DNA from: Sediminibacillus dalangtanensis
Lineage (GTDB): Bacteria > Bacillota > Bacilli > Bacillales > Amphibacillaceae
NCBI RefSeq assembly: GCF_017792025.1
Contig: NZ_CP046956.1
Location: forward strand, 1,240,001 to 1,304,000
Reading direction: 5' to 3'
Length of the DNA: 64,000 bases
The notes beneath the pieces are model-generated. The model saw nothing but the letters and a program-made list of their open reading frames with translations, was not told where the DNA came from and made no database searches. Positions 8,482 to 17,280 of this stretch are shown here, one piece after another; positions within the stretch are counted from its first letter, which is position 1, and the number at the start of each line of letters is the position of its first letter. Position numbers and translations under genes: made by a program.

Positions 8482-8988
8482 TTGATAACCATAAAAAAAG
8501 CCCAGCCGGAACATGCAGCTGGAATCGCAAGCGTATGCACGAAGGCTAATTGGGATACATACAGGGAATTGCGGAGTGAGGCATATATTGAAAGAGTCAT
8601 TGAAGAATATTATAACCAGTCGCGAATTCTCAAGGAAATCGAAAAGACGGGCAGATCCTGGGGCGGCTGGTTTGTAGCGCTGGAAGAGGGAAATGTAGTC
8701 GGAGCAGCTGGAGGCGGAATGACGGAAGAAAAGGAAGCGGAGATATATGTGCTTTATCTTGATCCGGCACGGCGGAATGAGGGAATTGGAACCATGTTGC
8801 TTGAGGCAGTTACTGAACAGCAAAAACATTTGGGTGCAATCAAGCAATGGGTGTCCGTAGCGGAAGGTAACCAAAAGGCGATTCCCTTTTACGAGACTCG
8901 TGGGTTCCAAATTCATTCCAAGCAGCCCGACTATGGAAGTTCCCAAGACGAGTATTACCAATCACTTCGCTACATGCGCCTATTATGA
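8482..8988 (+). CDS. GNAT-family N-acetyltransferase
   Basis: 168 residues from a TTG start with AAGAGGAG upstream. The acetyl-CoA motif is RNEGIGTMLLEAV, preceded by the strand EAEIYVLYLDPA and followed by VAEGNQKAIPFYETRGFQ, the standard GNAT order. The gene heads a three-gene run with two small membrane proteins (next ATG 36 bases after the stop). The acceptor is unknown. Confidence 0.88.
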   Translation: MITIKKAQPEHAAGIASVCTKANWDTYRELRSEAYIERVIEEYYNQSRILKEIEKTGRSWGGWFVALEEGNVVGAAGGGMTEEKEAEIYVLYLDPARRNEGIGTMLLEAVTEQQKHLGAIKQWVSVAEGNQKAIPFYETRGFQIHSKQPDYGSSQDEYYQSLRYMRLL

Positions 8989-9023
8989 AGAAGGGTAACA
9001 ATGTCAAAGAGAGGAGGGTTCTA

Positions 9024-9332
9024 ATGGAGGGTACCTTGATCGCAGTAGTGCTGTTTCTGATTATCGCAGCAAGCATTGCCATGAAATTCAGAAAGGCAAT
9101 CGGGTTCAAAGTGGTTCATTCTGCGTTTTCCTTAAAAGAATACAGCAGGATCGCTTCCCGGCTTGAGCAAAATGGAATCCCTTTCAACGTAACGTCCCAC
9201 CAGAAAAACCATGTACCAATCGGGACGGTTCAACCGATCAAGACAGGAGAAACCTTTACCCAGTATGACTTTTTGGTGAAAAAAAGATACGCAGCCGAAG
9301 CGCGGCATGTTTTGCAAAATGAGAGGGGTTGA
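9024..9332 (+). CDS. Membrane-anchored small protein, unknown function
   Basis: 102 residues from ATG 9024, chosen because GAGAGGAGGG precedes it at ideal distance; an in-frame ATG at 8985 overlaps the previous gene and lacks such a site. One N-terminal membrane helix (~residues 4-20) is followed by a soluble domain VVHSAFSLKEYSRIASRLEQ and QYDFLVKKRYAAEARHVLQ. This resembles the small DUF2007-like domains that carry a beta-hairpin and helix pair, but the match is not firm. Confidence 0.7.
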   Translation: MEGTLIAVVLFLIIAASIAMKFRKAIGFKVVHSAFSLKEYSRIASRLEQNGIPFNVTSHQKNHVPIGTVQPIKTGETFTQYDFLVKKRYAAEARHVLQNERG

Positions 9333-9336
9333 TTTT

Positions 9337-9504
9337 TTGTCGCGGAAATGGAGAGACTTTGCTGTCATTCTCCCGGGCACGATTGGGACCTGGATGTTTT
9401 TTCGTGATGGAAATATGGCGATGGGCATCTTGTGCCTGATTTGCGGATTCATTTGGGTGGTAAGCACAGTAAAGGAATACCGCAAAAGTGATCCACAGCA
9501 TTAA
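9337..9504 (+). CDS. Very small two-helix membrane protein
   Basis: 55 residues if the TTG at 9337 is used; GAGAGGGG lies eight bases upstream and inside the end of the preceding gene. Two hydrophobic segments (FAVILPGTIGTWMFF and MGILCLICGFIWVVS) are separated by a short loop. No family recognised. It closes the three-gene run before a strong terminator. ATG 9307 or 9319 are alternative starts with poorer ribosome sites. Confidence 0.6.
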   Translation: MSRKWRDFAVILPGTIGTWMFFRDGNMAMGILCLICGFIWVVSTVKEYRKSDPQH

Positions 9505-9506
9505 GA

Positions 9507-9538
9507 AAAACCAAGCTCTCCACTAAGAGCTTGGTTTT
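9507..9538. terminator. Bidirectional terminator
   Basis: A perfect 13-bp stem AAAACCAAGCTCT / AGAGCTTGGTTTT with a 6-base loop. It lies between convergent genes and carries A/T runs on both sides. Confidence 0.92.
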
Positions 9539-9541
9539 GGT

Positions 9542-11464
9542 TTACCATTGTATATCGACCGGGAGGACCTTTTCGATCGCTTGTCGATAGCTATTTGTTT
9601 CTTCTGGCTTCAGCCAGATGTGGATGGTGCCATTATCGTTACTAGACCTGATCAACCTGCCGATCCCTTGCCGAAGCCGGAGAAGCATATAAGGCTCATC
9701 AACCGATTCAATTGGATTGGCAGCATGCTTTCGTTTGGCCTGAAAGACAGGATCATGCGGCGGGAAAGGAAGAGAAACGATGATTACCTGCGTCAAAGCA
9801 TCTCCCGGAACATCCAATCCTTCCCATAAGTGATAGGAACACAGCACCGAAGACGGATCCAATTGAAACTTACGTACTGTTTCACTGATTTCCCGATCTC
9901 CTTCATAAAGCATGCTGAAGGACCAGTCTTGCTTGTCCGCCCAAGAACGGAACAAATCCATCTCTTGTTTGGAAGAGAAGAGAAGCAGGGAGCGCCCTTC
10001 ATTTTCCTGTAGTTGTTCCCTGATTCGGCTCCACTTGTCTTCCTTGTCGACGTGTCCGTAAATAGCCATTTGTCTCCCATAATCAAATGGGGAGGAGACA
10101 GAAAAAGAGTCATAGGACGCAATCCCCAAACTGCCTGCCAAGTGGGAGAAATCTCCTCCTTGCGATAAGGTGGCCGACGAGAAGATGAACGGGATGCTTT
10201 GGGAAAAGACTTCTTTTTTTAGTACATCTTCCACTAAACGCGGCATGATGACCAGCGTCGTATCTGTCCCGGCTTCTTCCAGCCAATAAATTCCTTCATC
10301 GTCTTTTAACAAAATCGATAACCCATAGGAGAAAAATTCCAGATACTCTTCAATGATCCGAATGTGGTAAGGATCGATGGTAAACAATTCAGAATCGAAC
10401 ACTAACTGTTCCAGGACCTGTTGTACCTTTTCATTTAACGTATGTGCCATTCGCAACAGGTTGTCCGTGAGCGTGACTTCCTTACGAGAGGATCCTTCCA
10501 CTATAGTTGATTTTTCGGATAAAAGGCCAAACCAATCTTCATGAAGGGTAAGAATGTCTTCAATCAAGTAAAGGGTTTCTTCCCGTACATCCTGACTCAT
10601 GTAACCTGTCAACACCTTGGTCAAGGTGTCGGCATGAAAACGGTACGTCAAGCCTTTTTGTGCAGCAAACTCCAACAGATGTCCTTCATCAAAAACAACA
10701 CAACTGGCTTCTGGCAGCAACGGCATTTGGCCTTCCCGTTTCCTCGATTCTTTTGTCCAGACATGCTCCATGTAAAAATCGTGGGAACAAATAATCAAAT
10801 CAGTGGCATGGCGGTAGTACTCCCTGTTCAGTGTCTGGCCGCTCCGGTGGCGCCATTCACAAGTAGAGCATTGCTGTAAAGGATCCCAGGCAATTTTCTC
10901 CCATGTTTGATTGGAGACCCACGGATATTCTTTCCGGTCGCCATAACGTTCGAATGCCTTCATGGATGCTCCCTGGTCAAAAACAAAGTCAGGTATTTGA
11001 TCGTGGACACCCAATACGCTCTCATCATCGGTCCGATTTGCCAGGGCGTCCAGTTTTCGCACACAGACGTATTGCTCCCTGGATTTGGCCAGACGTACAT
11101 CGACACTGAGACCGAGAGCTTCCTCCAGCTTTTCGATATCGCCGCCCTTTTTGACCAGCTGTTCGATCAACGTTTCATCCGCACAGGAAATGATAGCAGG
11201 TTTACGTTGGTGGCGTGCATAACAAATGGCATAAAGCAGGTAAACAAACGTTTTTCCCGTACCGACGCCTGCTTCTGCAAATATGGTCCGCTTGTTTTTA
11301 AAGGCTTGTTCCAATTGAAAAGCCATGTAAATTTGTTCATCTCTCAATTCGTAACCTTGTTCCGGTAACATATCGTAAAAAACGTCGCCTACATAGTCGC
11401 CGAGGCGATCATAAAAATTTTCCGTCTTGTCAACGGTAAATGGAAGTGAACTTGTTTTAGACAT
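9542..11464 (-). CDS. ypvA: DinG/XPD-family ATP-dependent helicase (YpvA-like)
   Basis: 640 residues, the length of B. subtilis YpvA. Walker A AEAGVGTGKT (63-72), DEGH motif II (259-262) and the C-terminal HLWEGLDVPGDAL and RLRQGIGRLIR motifs mark an SF2 XPD-like 5'-3' helicase. Four cysteines between motifs I and II (Cys134, Cys199, Cys202, Cys226) are placed as the iron-sulfur cluster ligands of DinG/XPD. The role is probably DNA repair or R-loop/D-loop resolution. It is monocistronic. Confidence 0.9.
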   Translation of the reverse strand: MSKTSSLPFTVDKTENFYDRLGDYVGDVFYDMLPEQGYELRDEQIYMAFQLEQAFKNKRTIFAEAGVGTGKTFVYLLYAICYARHQRKPAIISCADETLIEQLVKKGGDIEKLEEALGLSVDVRLAKSREQYVCVRKLDALANRTDDESVLGVHDQIPDFVFDQGASMKAFERYGDRKEYPWVSNQTWEKIAWDPLQQCSTCEWRHRSGQTLNREYYRHATDLIICSHDFYMEHVWTKESRKREGQMPLLPEASCVVFDEGHLLEFAAQKGLTYRFHADTLTKVLTGYMSQDVREETLYLIEDILTLHEDWFGLLSEKSTIVEGSSRKEVTLTDNLLRMAHTLNEKVQQVLEQLVFDSELFTIDPYHIRIIEEYLEFFSYGLSILLKDDEGIYWLEEAGTDTTLVIMPRLVEDVLKKEVFSQSIPFIFSSATLSQGGDFSHLAGSLGIASYDSFSVSSPFDYGRQMAIYGHVDKEDKWSRIREQLQENEGRSLLLFSSKQEMDLFRSWADKQDWSFSMLYEGDREISETVRKFQLDPSSVLCSYHLWEGLDVPGDALTQVIIVSLPFPPHDPVFQAKRKHAANPIESVDEPYMLLRLRQGIGRLIRSSNDNGTIHIWLKPEETNSYRQAIEKVLPVDIQW

Positions 11465-11619
11465 AACATTCTCCTCAAATACATGATCAGTCGCTAAACT
11501 TTAATGATACCATAAAAGATGATGTCTTACCGGGAGAAAAATGGAAAGGAGGAATTTTTACAGGCATTCACTGAAACATTTTTGACATAACTGTTATGTA
11601 GAGAACTATAAACAAATAA

Positions 11620-11647
11620 AATCCGCACCTGATCCAAGTGCGGATTC
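11620..11647 (-). terminator. Terminator of the SMR pair
   Basis: Stem AATCCGCAC / GTGCGGATT with a 10-base loop, followed on the minus strand by an AT-rich T-containing tail, a few bases beyond the stop of the second SMR gene. Confidence 0.8.
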
Positions 11648-11659
11648 ATTCTTCATATG

Positions 11660-11980
11660 TCAGCCTGTCTCCAGATGAAGGAGGACAACACCTGCTATGA
11701 TCATGCATATCGACATGATTTTCAGTCGATTGTATGTTTCGTGGAAAAACAAAATGCCGATTACCGCTGTCGAGACTACCGTAACTCCAGACCAGACTGC
11801 ATAAACGAAGCCAACTTCAAAGTGTTGCACAGCCAGCGTTAAACAGGTCAGGCAGAGGGCATAGCACAAAAAAGCCGAAATAGTCGGAACAGGTCTTGTA
11901 TAACCTCTGGCCAGCTTAACCGATAGATTCGATAAAAAGGCCAGCACTAGGCTGCTGATTAAATAAACATACGCCATCAT
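11660..11980 (-). CDS. Small multidrug resistance (SMR) protein, second subunit of a pair
   Basis: 106 residues with four membrane helices. The EmrE-type features are present in weakened form: YAVWSGVTVVSTAVIGILFF in helix 3 and a conserved IIAGVVLL in helix 4, but helix 1 lacks the usual active-site Glu (SSLVLAFLSNLSVKLA). This is typical of one partner of an asymmetric heterodimer such as YkkC/YkkD or EbrA/EbrB. The ATG overlaps the stop of the first gene (ATGA), so translation is coupled. Confidence 0.87.
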   Translation of the reverse strand: MMAYVYLISSLVLAFLSNLSVKLARGYTRPVPTISAFLCYALCLTCLTLAVQHFEVGFVYAVWSGVTVVSTAVIGILFFHETYNRLKIMSICMIIAGVVLLHLETG

Positions 11981-12321
11981 GCTCCCTCCCCGGCTGAAGG
12001 GGTTTTTTGTCTTGTACTGACGTTCAGACCAATAACGCCGGCAATAATCAGCAATGTTCCTGCAACCTTTACAGCAGAATTGGATTCTCCGAAAGCAAGG
12101 ATTCCGACACTGACAATCAAGGCAGTTCCCACACCGGACCAAATCGCGTTCACGACACTGATTTCTGAATGATACGCAATTGTGATGTACAAAGTGAATG
12201 AGATGGCGTAACAGACAGCGACGATGGCCGCTGCCATCCAGCTGTTGTCTGCCAACTTCATGAACGAGGCACCGGTCGTTTCCAATATGATCGAGGTACT
12301 CAGCAAGCCGTAAAATTTCAT
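11977..12321 (-). CDS. SMR protein, first subunit of a pair
   Basis: 114 residues, four helices. Helix 1 carries the proton/substrate-coupling glutamate (STSIILETTGASFMKL), and helix 3 has NAIWSGVGTALIVSVGILAF, the classic SMR signature. Start chosen at the internal ATG 12321 because AAGGAGG lies eight bases upstream. Together with the coupled downstream gene it should form a heterodimeric cation or guanidinium-like exporter in the cytoplasmic membrane. I found no convincing ykkC-type riboswitch in the leader. Confidence 0.9.
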   Translation of the reverse strand: MKFYGLLSTSIILETTGASFMKLADNSWMAAAIVAVCYAISFTLYITIAYHSEISVVNAIWSGVGTALIVSVGILAFGESNSAVKVAGTLLIIAGVIGLNVSTRQKTPSAGEGA

Positions 12322-12774
12322 GATGTTGTCCTCCTTGAATGTTGAACTGGTCCCAGGGCCGTTAAAGTTTATTGCTTCAAATAAATTTGCATTACGATAC
12401 CTCACAAAAAAGACATTAAAACTAAGCGGGCAAAATTTTAACTAGTTTGTAATCTTTTGCGAAGAAATATGGCTAGCTGTTAATAGAAAGATTAAACTTG
12501 CATTTTCGTTTAGGAGGAAGAGGGGCGGAATCTTTTTCATCAAAAAGCTTGTCAGATATGTTGACAAATGATTAGATAGGATGCCTCCCCTGTGATACAT
12601 TGTTAGCAGATAAGAGAGAAAAAGGGGAGTCAATACACAGTACGAAGCAAGCAGTCCGGGGGTAAACAGATCATTGCTTGACAGCAAAGCCTGGTTTGCA
12701 ATTTCAAACGACCTATAAAATGGATTTTGCTTAATAATACAAGGACATTAACGTTCTACCCTGGATAGAAAGCG
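12322..12774. other. Intergenic region upstream of the SMR pair, no gene supported
   Basis: About 450 bp. An 81-codon minus-strand frame at 12442-12687 lacks a good ribosome site and has unlikely composition, so it is not called. The SMR promoter must lie here, but no strong -35/-10 pair stood out. Confidence 0.5.
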
Positions 12775-12817
12775 AAAAAAACTTGTAGAGAAACCTTTGT
12801 TTCTCTACAAGTTTTTT
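12775..12817 (-). terminator. Terminator of the lipoprotein gene
   Basis: A perfect stem of about 17 bp, core ACTTGTAGAGAAA / TTTCTCTACAAGT, with A and T runs on either side, so it can work in both directions. Confidence 0.92.
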
Positions 12818-13601
12818 ACTGTTCTTTTTCCAATTTATAGACACCTTCCGGGCTATGTACTACCACATGTGTTTGATCAATTATTTCCAACCCTACTTCT
12901 CTGGAGGTGAATGTTTTATCCTCTTCATCCGGTTGATACAGAAATACACCGGAGAACGTGTCCTCTGAACGGCTGTTGACGGCCAGGACTTGCTCTTGGT
13001 TATGGATGGAAATATGAAGATTACTTGTGAGTCCTTTTGTAAAAGTGACGGTTTCATCCGACTCTGTTTCTTTCCAGTCCCCATACAACGTGTCGAGCTC
13101 TTGGTTATCGAAAGCTGTAAACGTATAGGAAGCAGTACCATCGATGGTCAGCTTTGCAGAGGTCTCGCCTGTTTTTTCCAGACTGGCATCTTTACCTTTC
13201 CATTCCGGACGGTCTTCCGGAGCTTTGACAATCTGACCAAGTACGGTATTTCCGTTTTTTTCTTGGATATCCATGAAGAAAGTCGTCAGACCATTCGCTT
13301 CCCTATCCTTTTCTGTACGGTTTAATTTCTGGAAATGGATAGATCCCAGTCCGAATTCCATACTAGGCAACTCGGAATTGCCCCATCCGAATTCATCCAT
13401 CTTGTATAAGGCATTCAGCTCTTTTGTCCGTTCTTCTTCATCTTTTTCGCTGATTTGCGCCGGGATCGCAGCATCAACAGACAGTTCCAGCTGACTTTCT
13501 ATTTGATTATCCTCCGAGTGCGTTTCTGCGGTGGAACTTGACTGACAACCAGCCAATACCGCCGTCATAATCACGGGAATATATATGATTGCATTTCGCA
13601 A
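12816..13601 (-). CDS. Secreted lipoprotein of unknown function
   Basis: 261 residues from a TTG start placed after AGGAGTG; the signal peptide RNAIIYIPVIMTAVLAGC ends in a type II lipobox LAGC (lipid-modified Cys). After an acidic, Ser/Thr-rich linker comes a beta-rich body with repeated short strand motifs (TFTKGLTSNLHISIHNQEQ and similar). It should be anchored on the outer face of the membrane. No enzymatic motif was seen. Confidence 0.82.
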   Translation of the reverse strand: MRNAIIYIPVIMTAVLAGCQSSSTAETHSEDNQIESQLELSVDAAIPAQISEKDEEERTKELNALYKMDEFGWGNSELPSMEFGLGSIHFQKLNRTEKDREANGLTTFFMDIQEKNGNTVLGQIVKAPEDRPEWKGKDASLEKTGETSAKLTIDGTASYTFTAFDNQELDTLYGDWKETESDETVTFTKGLTSNLHISIHNQEQVLAVNSRSEDTFSGVFLYQPDEEDKTFTSREVGLEIIDQTHVVVHSPEGVYKLEKEQ

Positions 13602-13777
13602 GGTAACACTCCTAAAAATCAATTTTTCCGATAGAATCGCCGTATTATAGTGTATCAGTTTTCCTGCTTTTTTTATAGAGAAATTTTTGTGAAGTTCAGG
13701 ACAGACAGGTTGGTTGAAAAGGGGGGAAAGAAGTCCTTATACTTAAAAAGAAGATGAATAAGAAAGGAACTTTGGAC

Positions 13778-14668
13778 ATGTTACATGAATTTGTAGTCCG
13801 GTTATCGACTGATAGTGTGGACGAAGCAATCGAAAAATTAAATGCGGTCGGTGTTTATCATCTATATTACGAGCCTCCGATTGAAATTTTTCAAGTCGAG
13901 AATGGATATGACTATCGGGAAATCGAACAAAAGTATGCCGAGTTAAAAGTATATGCAGAAGAGGACAGTCTTCCCGGGCTTCCGCAAGCATACTTTACGC
14001 GGATAGAGCAGGCATTGAAGGTGCCAAAAGAAGCTATTCATTATCGGGAAGTGGATGAGCAACAGTGGGATACGGCTTTTGAAGACATCGATCTGGAAAA
14101 TGGCTGGATCCTTTGCTATTCGGGCAAAGAGGATAACTATCCGGACAAGCAATTACTGAAATTCGAACCGCAGGCTGCATTCGGGACGGGTCTCCATGAA
14201 ACGACACAGGACTGTCTGCGCATCCTGTTGTCAATGGATTTATCCGGCCAAACGATCCTTGATCTTGGAACTGGTTCTGGTGTGTTGTCAGTAGCGGCTG
14301 GATTGAAGGGAGCGCATTCGCTGACCGCTGTTGATTATGAACCAGTGGAAAGGGAAATTCGCTTGAATGCCGAGCTGAATGATTTGCAGCAGCCGCTACT
14401 GGTGGAAAAGGCCGACCTGCTAATAGGGGATTACCGAATAAAAGAGCGTTACGATTTGATCATCATCAATATCGGGGCAGAGGAAACAAGAAAAATAGTG
14501 GACAGACATCTGCTAGCTGAAAAAAACAGCACATTCCTGATTTCCGGTATTGTCGAGTGGAATGCAGAAAGTGTTGTCGCTGATTTTCACAAGAAAGGAT
14601 TTTCCGTTAAGGAAAAACGACAGGCCAATGAATGGGTGACGATTCTTTTTGAAAAAACAGCTTATTGA
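13778..14668 (+). CDS. PrmA-like (ribosomal protein L11) methyltransferase paralog
   Basis: 296 residues from ATG 13778, nine bases after AAAGGA. The C-terminal methyltransferase domain has the PrmA-specific FGTGLHETT, motif I ILDLGTGSGVLSVAA, acidic AVDYEP and a motif IV-like IIINIGAEET where canonical PrmA has ANI. An N-terminal ~100-residue domain corresponds to the L11-recognition domain. It is not beside dnaJ, the usual prmA site in Bacillaceae, so this may be a second copy with another substrate. A small inverted repeat (14670-14704) follows. Confidence 0.8.
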   Translation: MLHEFVVRLSTDSVDEAIEKLNAVGVYHLYYEPPIEIFQVENGYDYREIEQKYAELKVYAEEDSLPGLPQAYFTRIEQALKVPKEAIHYREVDEQQWDTAFEDIDLENGWILCYSGKEDNYPDKQLLKFEPQAAFGTGLHETTQDCLRILLSMDLSGQTILDLGTGSGVLSVAAGLKGAHSLTAVDYEPVEREIRLNAELNDLQQPLLVEKADLLIGDYRIKERYDLIIINIGAEETRKIVDRHLLAEKNSTFLISGIVEWNAESVVADFHKKGFSVKEKRQANEWVTILFEKTAY

Positions 14669-14669
14669 T

Positions 14670-14704
14670 TGAGATATCCCTGGTTGAATGTTTCCGGGGA
14701 TATT
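14670..14704 (+). terminator. Probable terminator after the PrmA-like gene
   Basis: GATATCCCTGG pairs imperfectly with CCGGGGATATT around a 10-base loop, then TTCTTGTT. Confidence 0.65.
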
Positions 14705-14765
14705 TTCTTGTTGTATAGGAAATTATAAATTTAATTGAATGTGGATCATTATTGGCTGAAACAGC

Positions 14766-14888
14766 CACGTCCAGCTCCAGCGCCTACACCCTCGAGGTCT
14801 TAAGCCCACCCTCTGTGTGGCAAAAAGCGCCACGCCGAGGCTGTTCTTAAGCTTGTCGGGGGTGAGCAAGGCGCTTGCGCTTTTGTCC
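14766..14888. repeat. Repeat family A, fullest copy
   Basis: A palindromic intergenic element starting ACGTCCAGCTCCAGCGCC and ending GGCGCTTGCGCTTTTGTCC. It contains CTCGAGGTCTTAAGC, CTCTGTGTGGC and GGCTGTTCTTAAGCTTGTC, which fold on each other. Related copies in this window: 22927-23024 (degenerate), 40260-40310 (5' fragment) and 49884-50063 (with extra sequence). This type is widespread between genes in Bacillaceae. Confidence 0.8.
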
Positions 14889-15078
14889 TTTATTAGAGAA
14901 TCCTTACAGTAGGACAGGTGTATTCTGTGGGATGAAGAACGTATTTCCATAGATGTATAACCTTTCGTTTTTTTCAAGTCTGGTTGATAAAAAAAGTCAG
15001 TATGTTACCCTTTTCATTGTGTGTCAATCGCTGCAGGATGGAAGATCGATCTAAACTTAAAAAGGAGAGATTATCAAC

Positions 15079-16470
15079 ATGGAACTTACCAACAATCCAG
15101 CATTACTTTGGTTTGTGGGAGCCTATGGTGTGGTTATGATCGCCATGGGGATATACTTTTCAAAGAAGATTGCAAGCAGCGAAGACTTTATATTAGCCGG
15201 AAAAGGCTTGGGGACTATTGTCCTGACGGGGACATTGCTTGCTACCTGGACTGGAAGCGGCAGCATCTCCGGCGGGGAGACATCCATGGCTTTCAGTTAT
15301 GGCATCATTCCAGCATTATTAATGATGCTTCCAACTTTGGTCGGTATCGGTATATTATACCTAATCGCCCCGAAAATTCGTCAATTTGGCAAATACACGG
15401 TTTCCGGCATTCTTGAAGATAAATATGGGACCACTGCACGGATGATAGCCAGTATTATCATTATTTTAGCCTTTGTCGGTATTGTTTCTTATCAAATGAC
15501 AGGGCTGGGATTCATTTTGAATCTGACAACCGGTATGTCCGTTGAAGTCGGAACCATTATTGGTGCGATTCTAATTATCTTTCTGGCCACTATTGGCGGA
15601 CTGCGCTCCGTGGCACCGACGGATGCTTTAAGTGCTTTTCTTGCGATTGCCGCTTTATTTATTACGTTGCCGACTATCTTTATAATAGCTGGTGGCTGGG
15701 ATGAGATTACTGCCAATGTACCTGCGGATCACCTAACAGCCACCGGAACGTTATCGAACGTACAACTACTCGGGTTTTTGCTTCCCTCTTTGTTTTTATT
15801 ATTAGGCGATCAAAATATGTATCAACGGCTTGCTTCTTCATCTGGTGACAAATCCTCTAAGAAGGCGCAAATTGGCTGGTTGATAGGAATGCTGCTCATT
15901 TCGCCTTCCATTTCCTTTATTTCTTTTGCCTCCCGTTCTCTTTTCCCTGATATTGATCCGGGTATGGCGTTGATGGCTACCACCGTGGTAATGCCTACAG
16001 TTGTGGGGGGGATCCTTTTAGCAGCGGCTACAGCGTTTATCGTTACTACCGGAAACTCATATCTGCTGTCAGCTGCTACAAATGTCACCTACGATATTGT
16101 CGGCAAGTTCATAAAAAAAGACGCGACAGACAAACAGTTATTAAAAATGACTAAGCTTTTCATTATTCTGTTAGGGCTGTTAGCCTATTTGCTCATCGCT
16201 TATTTTCCGACAGTACTGGAAGTGCAAATGTATGCCTATACGGTTTATGGCGCGGGCCTGACGCCAGCAATCTTAGCTGTTTTCTTTTGGAAGAGGGTGA
16301 ATGCCGCAGGAGGTGTTGCTTCGATGGTCGCCGGAGTAATTACTACCCTGATTTGGGAAATACCGCTTGGTAAACCATTTGATTTAAACAGTGTTATTAT
16401 CGCTCTGCCAGTTGCAGTAATTGTACTTGTCATCGTCACGTTTATGACAACTTCCACTACAGAAAAGTAA
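15079..16470 (+). CDS. Sodium:solute symporter (SSS family)
   Basis: 463 residues with about 13 membrane helices. SSS features include the early LAGKGLGTIVLTGTLLATWTG segment, GGETSMAFSYGI, and the helix ending TTGNSYLLSAATNVTYDI. Members couple Na+ influx to uptake of sugars, amino acids, organic acids or osmolytes; substrate cannot be deduced. AAAGGAGAG lies upstream. It stands alone between two repeat-containing regions. Confidence 0.9.
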   Translation: MELTNNPALLWFVGAYGVVMIAMGIYFSKKIASSEDFILAGKGLGTIVLTGTLLATWTGSGSISGGETSMAFSYGIIPALLMMLPTLVGIGILYLIAPKIRQFGKYTVSGILEDKYGTTARMIASIIIILAFVGIVSYQMTGLGFILNLTTGMSVEVGTIIGAILIIFLATIGGLRSVAPTDALSAFLAIAALFITLPTIFIIAGGWDEITANVPADHLTATGTLSNVQLLGFLLPSLFLLLGDQNMYQRLASSSGDKSSKKAQIGWLIGMLLISPSISFISFASRSLFPDIDPGMALMATTVVMPTVVGGILLAAATAFIVTTGNSYLLSAATNVTYDIVGKFIKKDATDKQLLKMTKLFIILLGLLAYLLIAYFPTVLEVQMYAYTVYGAGLTPAILAVFFWKRVNAAGGVASMVAGVITTLIWEIPLGKPFDLNSVIIALPVAVIVLVIVTFMTTSTTEK

Positions 16471-16603
16471 TAGCACTTTTCTTGCCTGTTTCAACAGGAA
16501 GATGACTCGGGAAGATACTTGTGTGCGGAATAATTGCCTTCTTTTAACAGGCATGAAATAATTTTGGAGTCAGAACAAACAAGGAAAAAGGAGAGTTGTG
16601 CCT

Positions 16604-17236
16604 ATGAAAGTACTTGTAGCAGGTGCCAATGGACATACCGGCCGTCTTATTTTGCAATATTTGGTGGAACGTGACCATGAGGCGTATGGCATGGTACGTG
16701 ATGAACAGCAGGCTCCTCGTTTGAAAAATATAGGTGCCCATGTTGTGACAGGAGACTTGGAAAAAGACGTATCCGATCTCGTAAAAGGCATGGATGCGGT
16801 TATTTTTGCCGCAGGTTCCGGTTCTAAAACAGGTCCTGAAAAGACCAAGGATGTGGACCGTGACGGAGCCATCAACTTAGTCGATACGGCGAAAAAACAA
16901 GGTGTCGACCGTTTCGTTATGCTTAGTTCCATTTTTGCTGACCAGCCGGATGTAGCCGAAGGCTCGTTTGGCTATTACCTGCAAATGAAAGGGGAGGCGG
17001 ATGAGCACTTGCGTAACAGCGGTTTAACGTATACCATTGTCCGGCCGGGCGGATTGACACACGAAGAGCCTACCGGTAAAGTGCAAGCTGCTGAAGACGT
17101 CGAAAGAGGCTCCATCAGTCGGGGCGATGTTGCAAATGTGATTGTAACCTCTCTCGAAGAAACAAACACGCATCATAAGTCCTTTGATTTAATCGAAGGA
17201 GAAGACGAAATCCCGGAGGCATTGAAAAAACTGTAG
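16604..17236 (+). CDS. NAD(P)-binding atypical SDR protein (YhfK-like)
   Basis: 210 residues, the size of B. subtilis YhfK. The nucleotide-binding glycine motif AGANGHTGR is at residues 6-14, followed by DAVIFAAGSGS and the active-site region FVMLSSIFAD...YYLQMKGEAD. ATG 16604 is chosen over GTG 16598, which sits too near the AAAAGGAGAG. It belongs to the NmrA/SDR_a5 group, which often acts as NADPH-dependent reductase or redox sensor. A strong terminator follows. Confidence 0.88.
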   Translation: MKVLVAGANGHTGRLILQYLVERDHEAYGMVRDEQQAPRLKNIGAHVVTGDLEKDVSDLVKGMDAVIFAAGSGSKTGPEKTKDVDRDGAINLVDTAKKQGVDRFVMLSSIFADQPDVAEGSFGYYLQMKGEADEHLRNSGLTYTIVRPGGLTHEEPTGKVQAAEDVERGSISRGDVANVIVTSLEETNTHHKSFDLIEGEDEIPEALKKL

Positions 17237-17239
17237 GCA

Positions 17240-17273
17240 AAAAGCGTTCCTTATTATAGGGACGCTTTTTTTG
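17240..17273 (+). terminator. Terminator after the YhfK-like gene
   Basis: Stem AAAAGCGTTCC / GGGACGCTTTT with a short AT loop and a run of seven Ts. Confidence 0.9.
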
Positions 17274-17280
17274 TATGAAG

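Noticed and set aside
12322..12430. Guanidine (ykkC) riboswitch before the SMR pair
   Set aside because: The leader lacks the conserved ykkC core and ACGR loops that would support the call.
12442..12687. 81-codon minus-strand frame between the SMR pair and the lipoprotein gene
   Set aside because: No ribosome site near its start and no recognisable composition or family; treated as chance.
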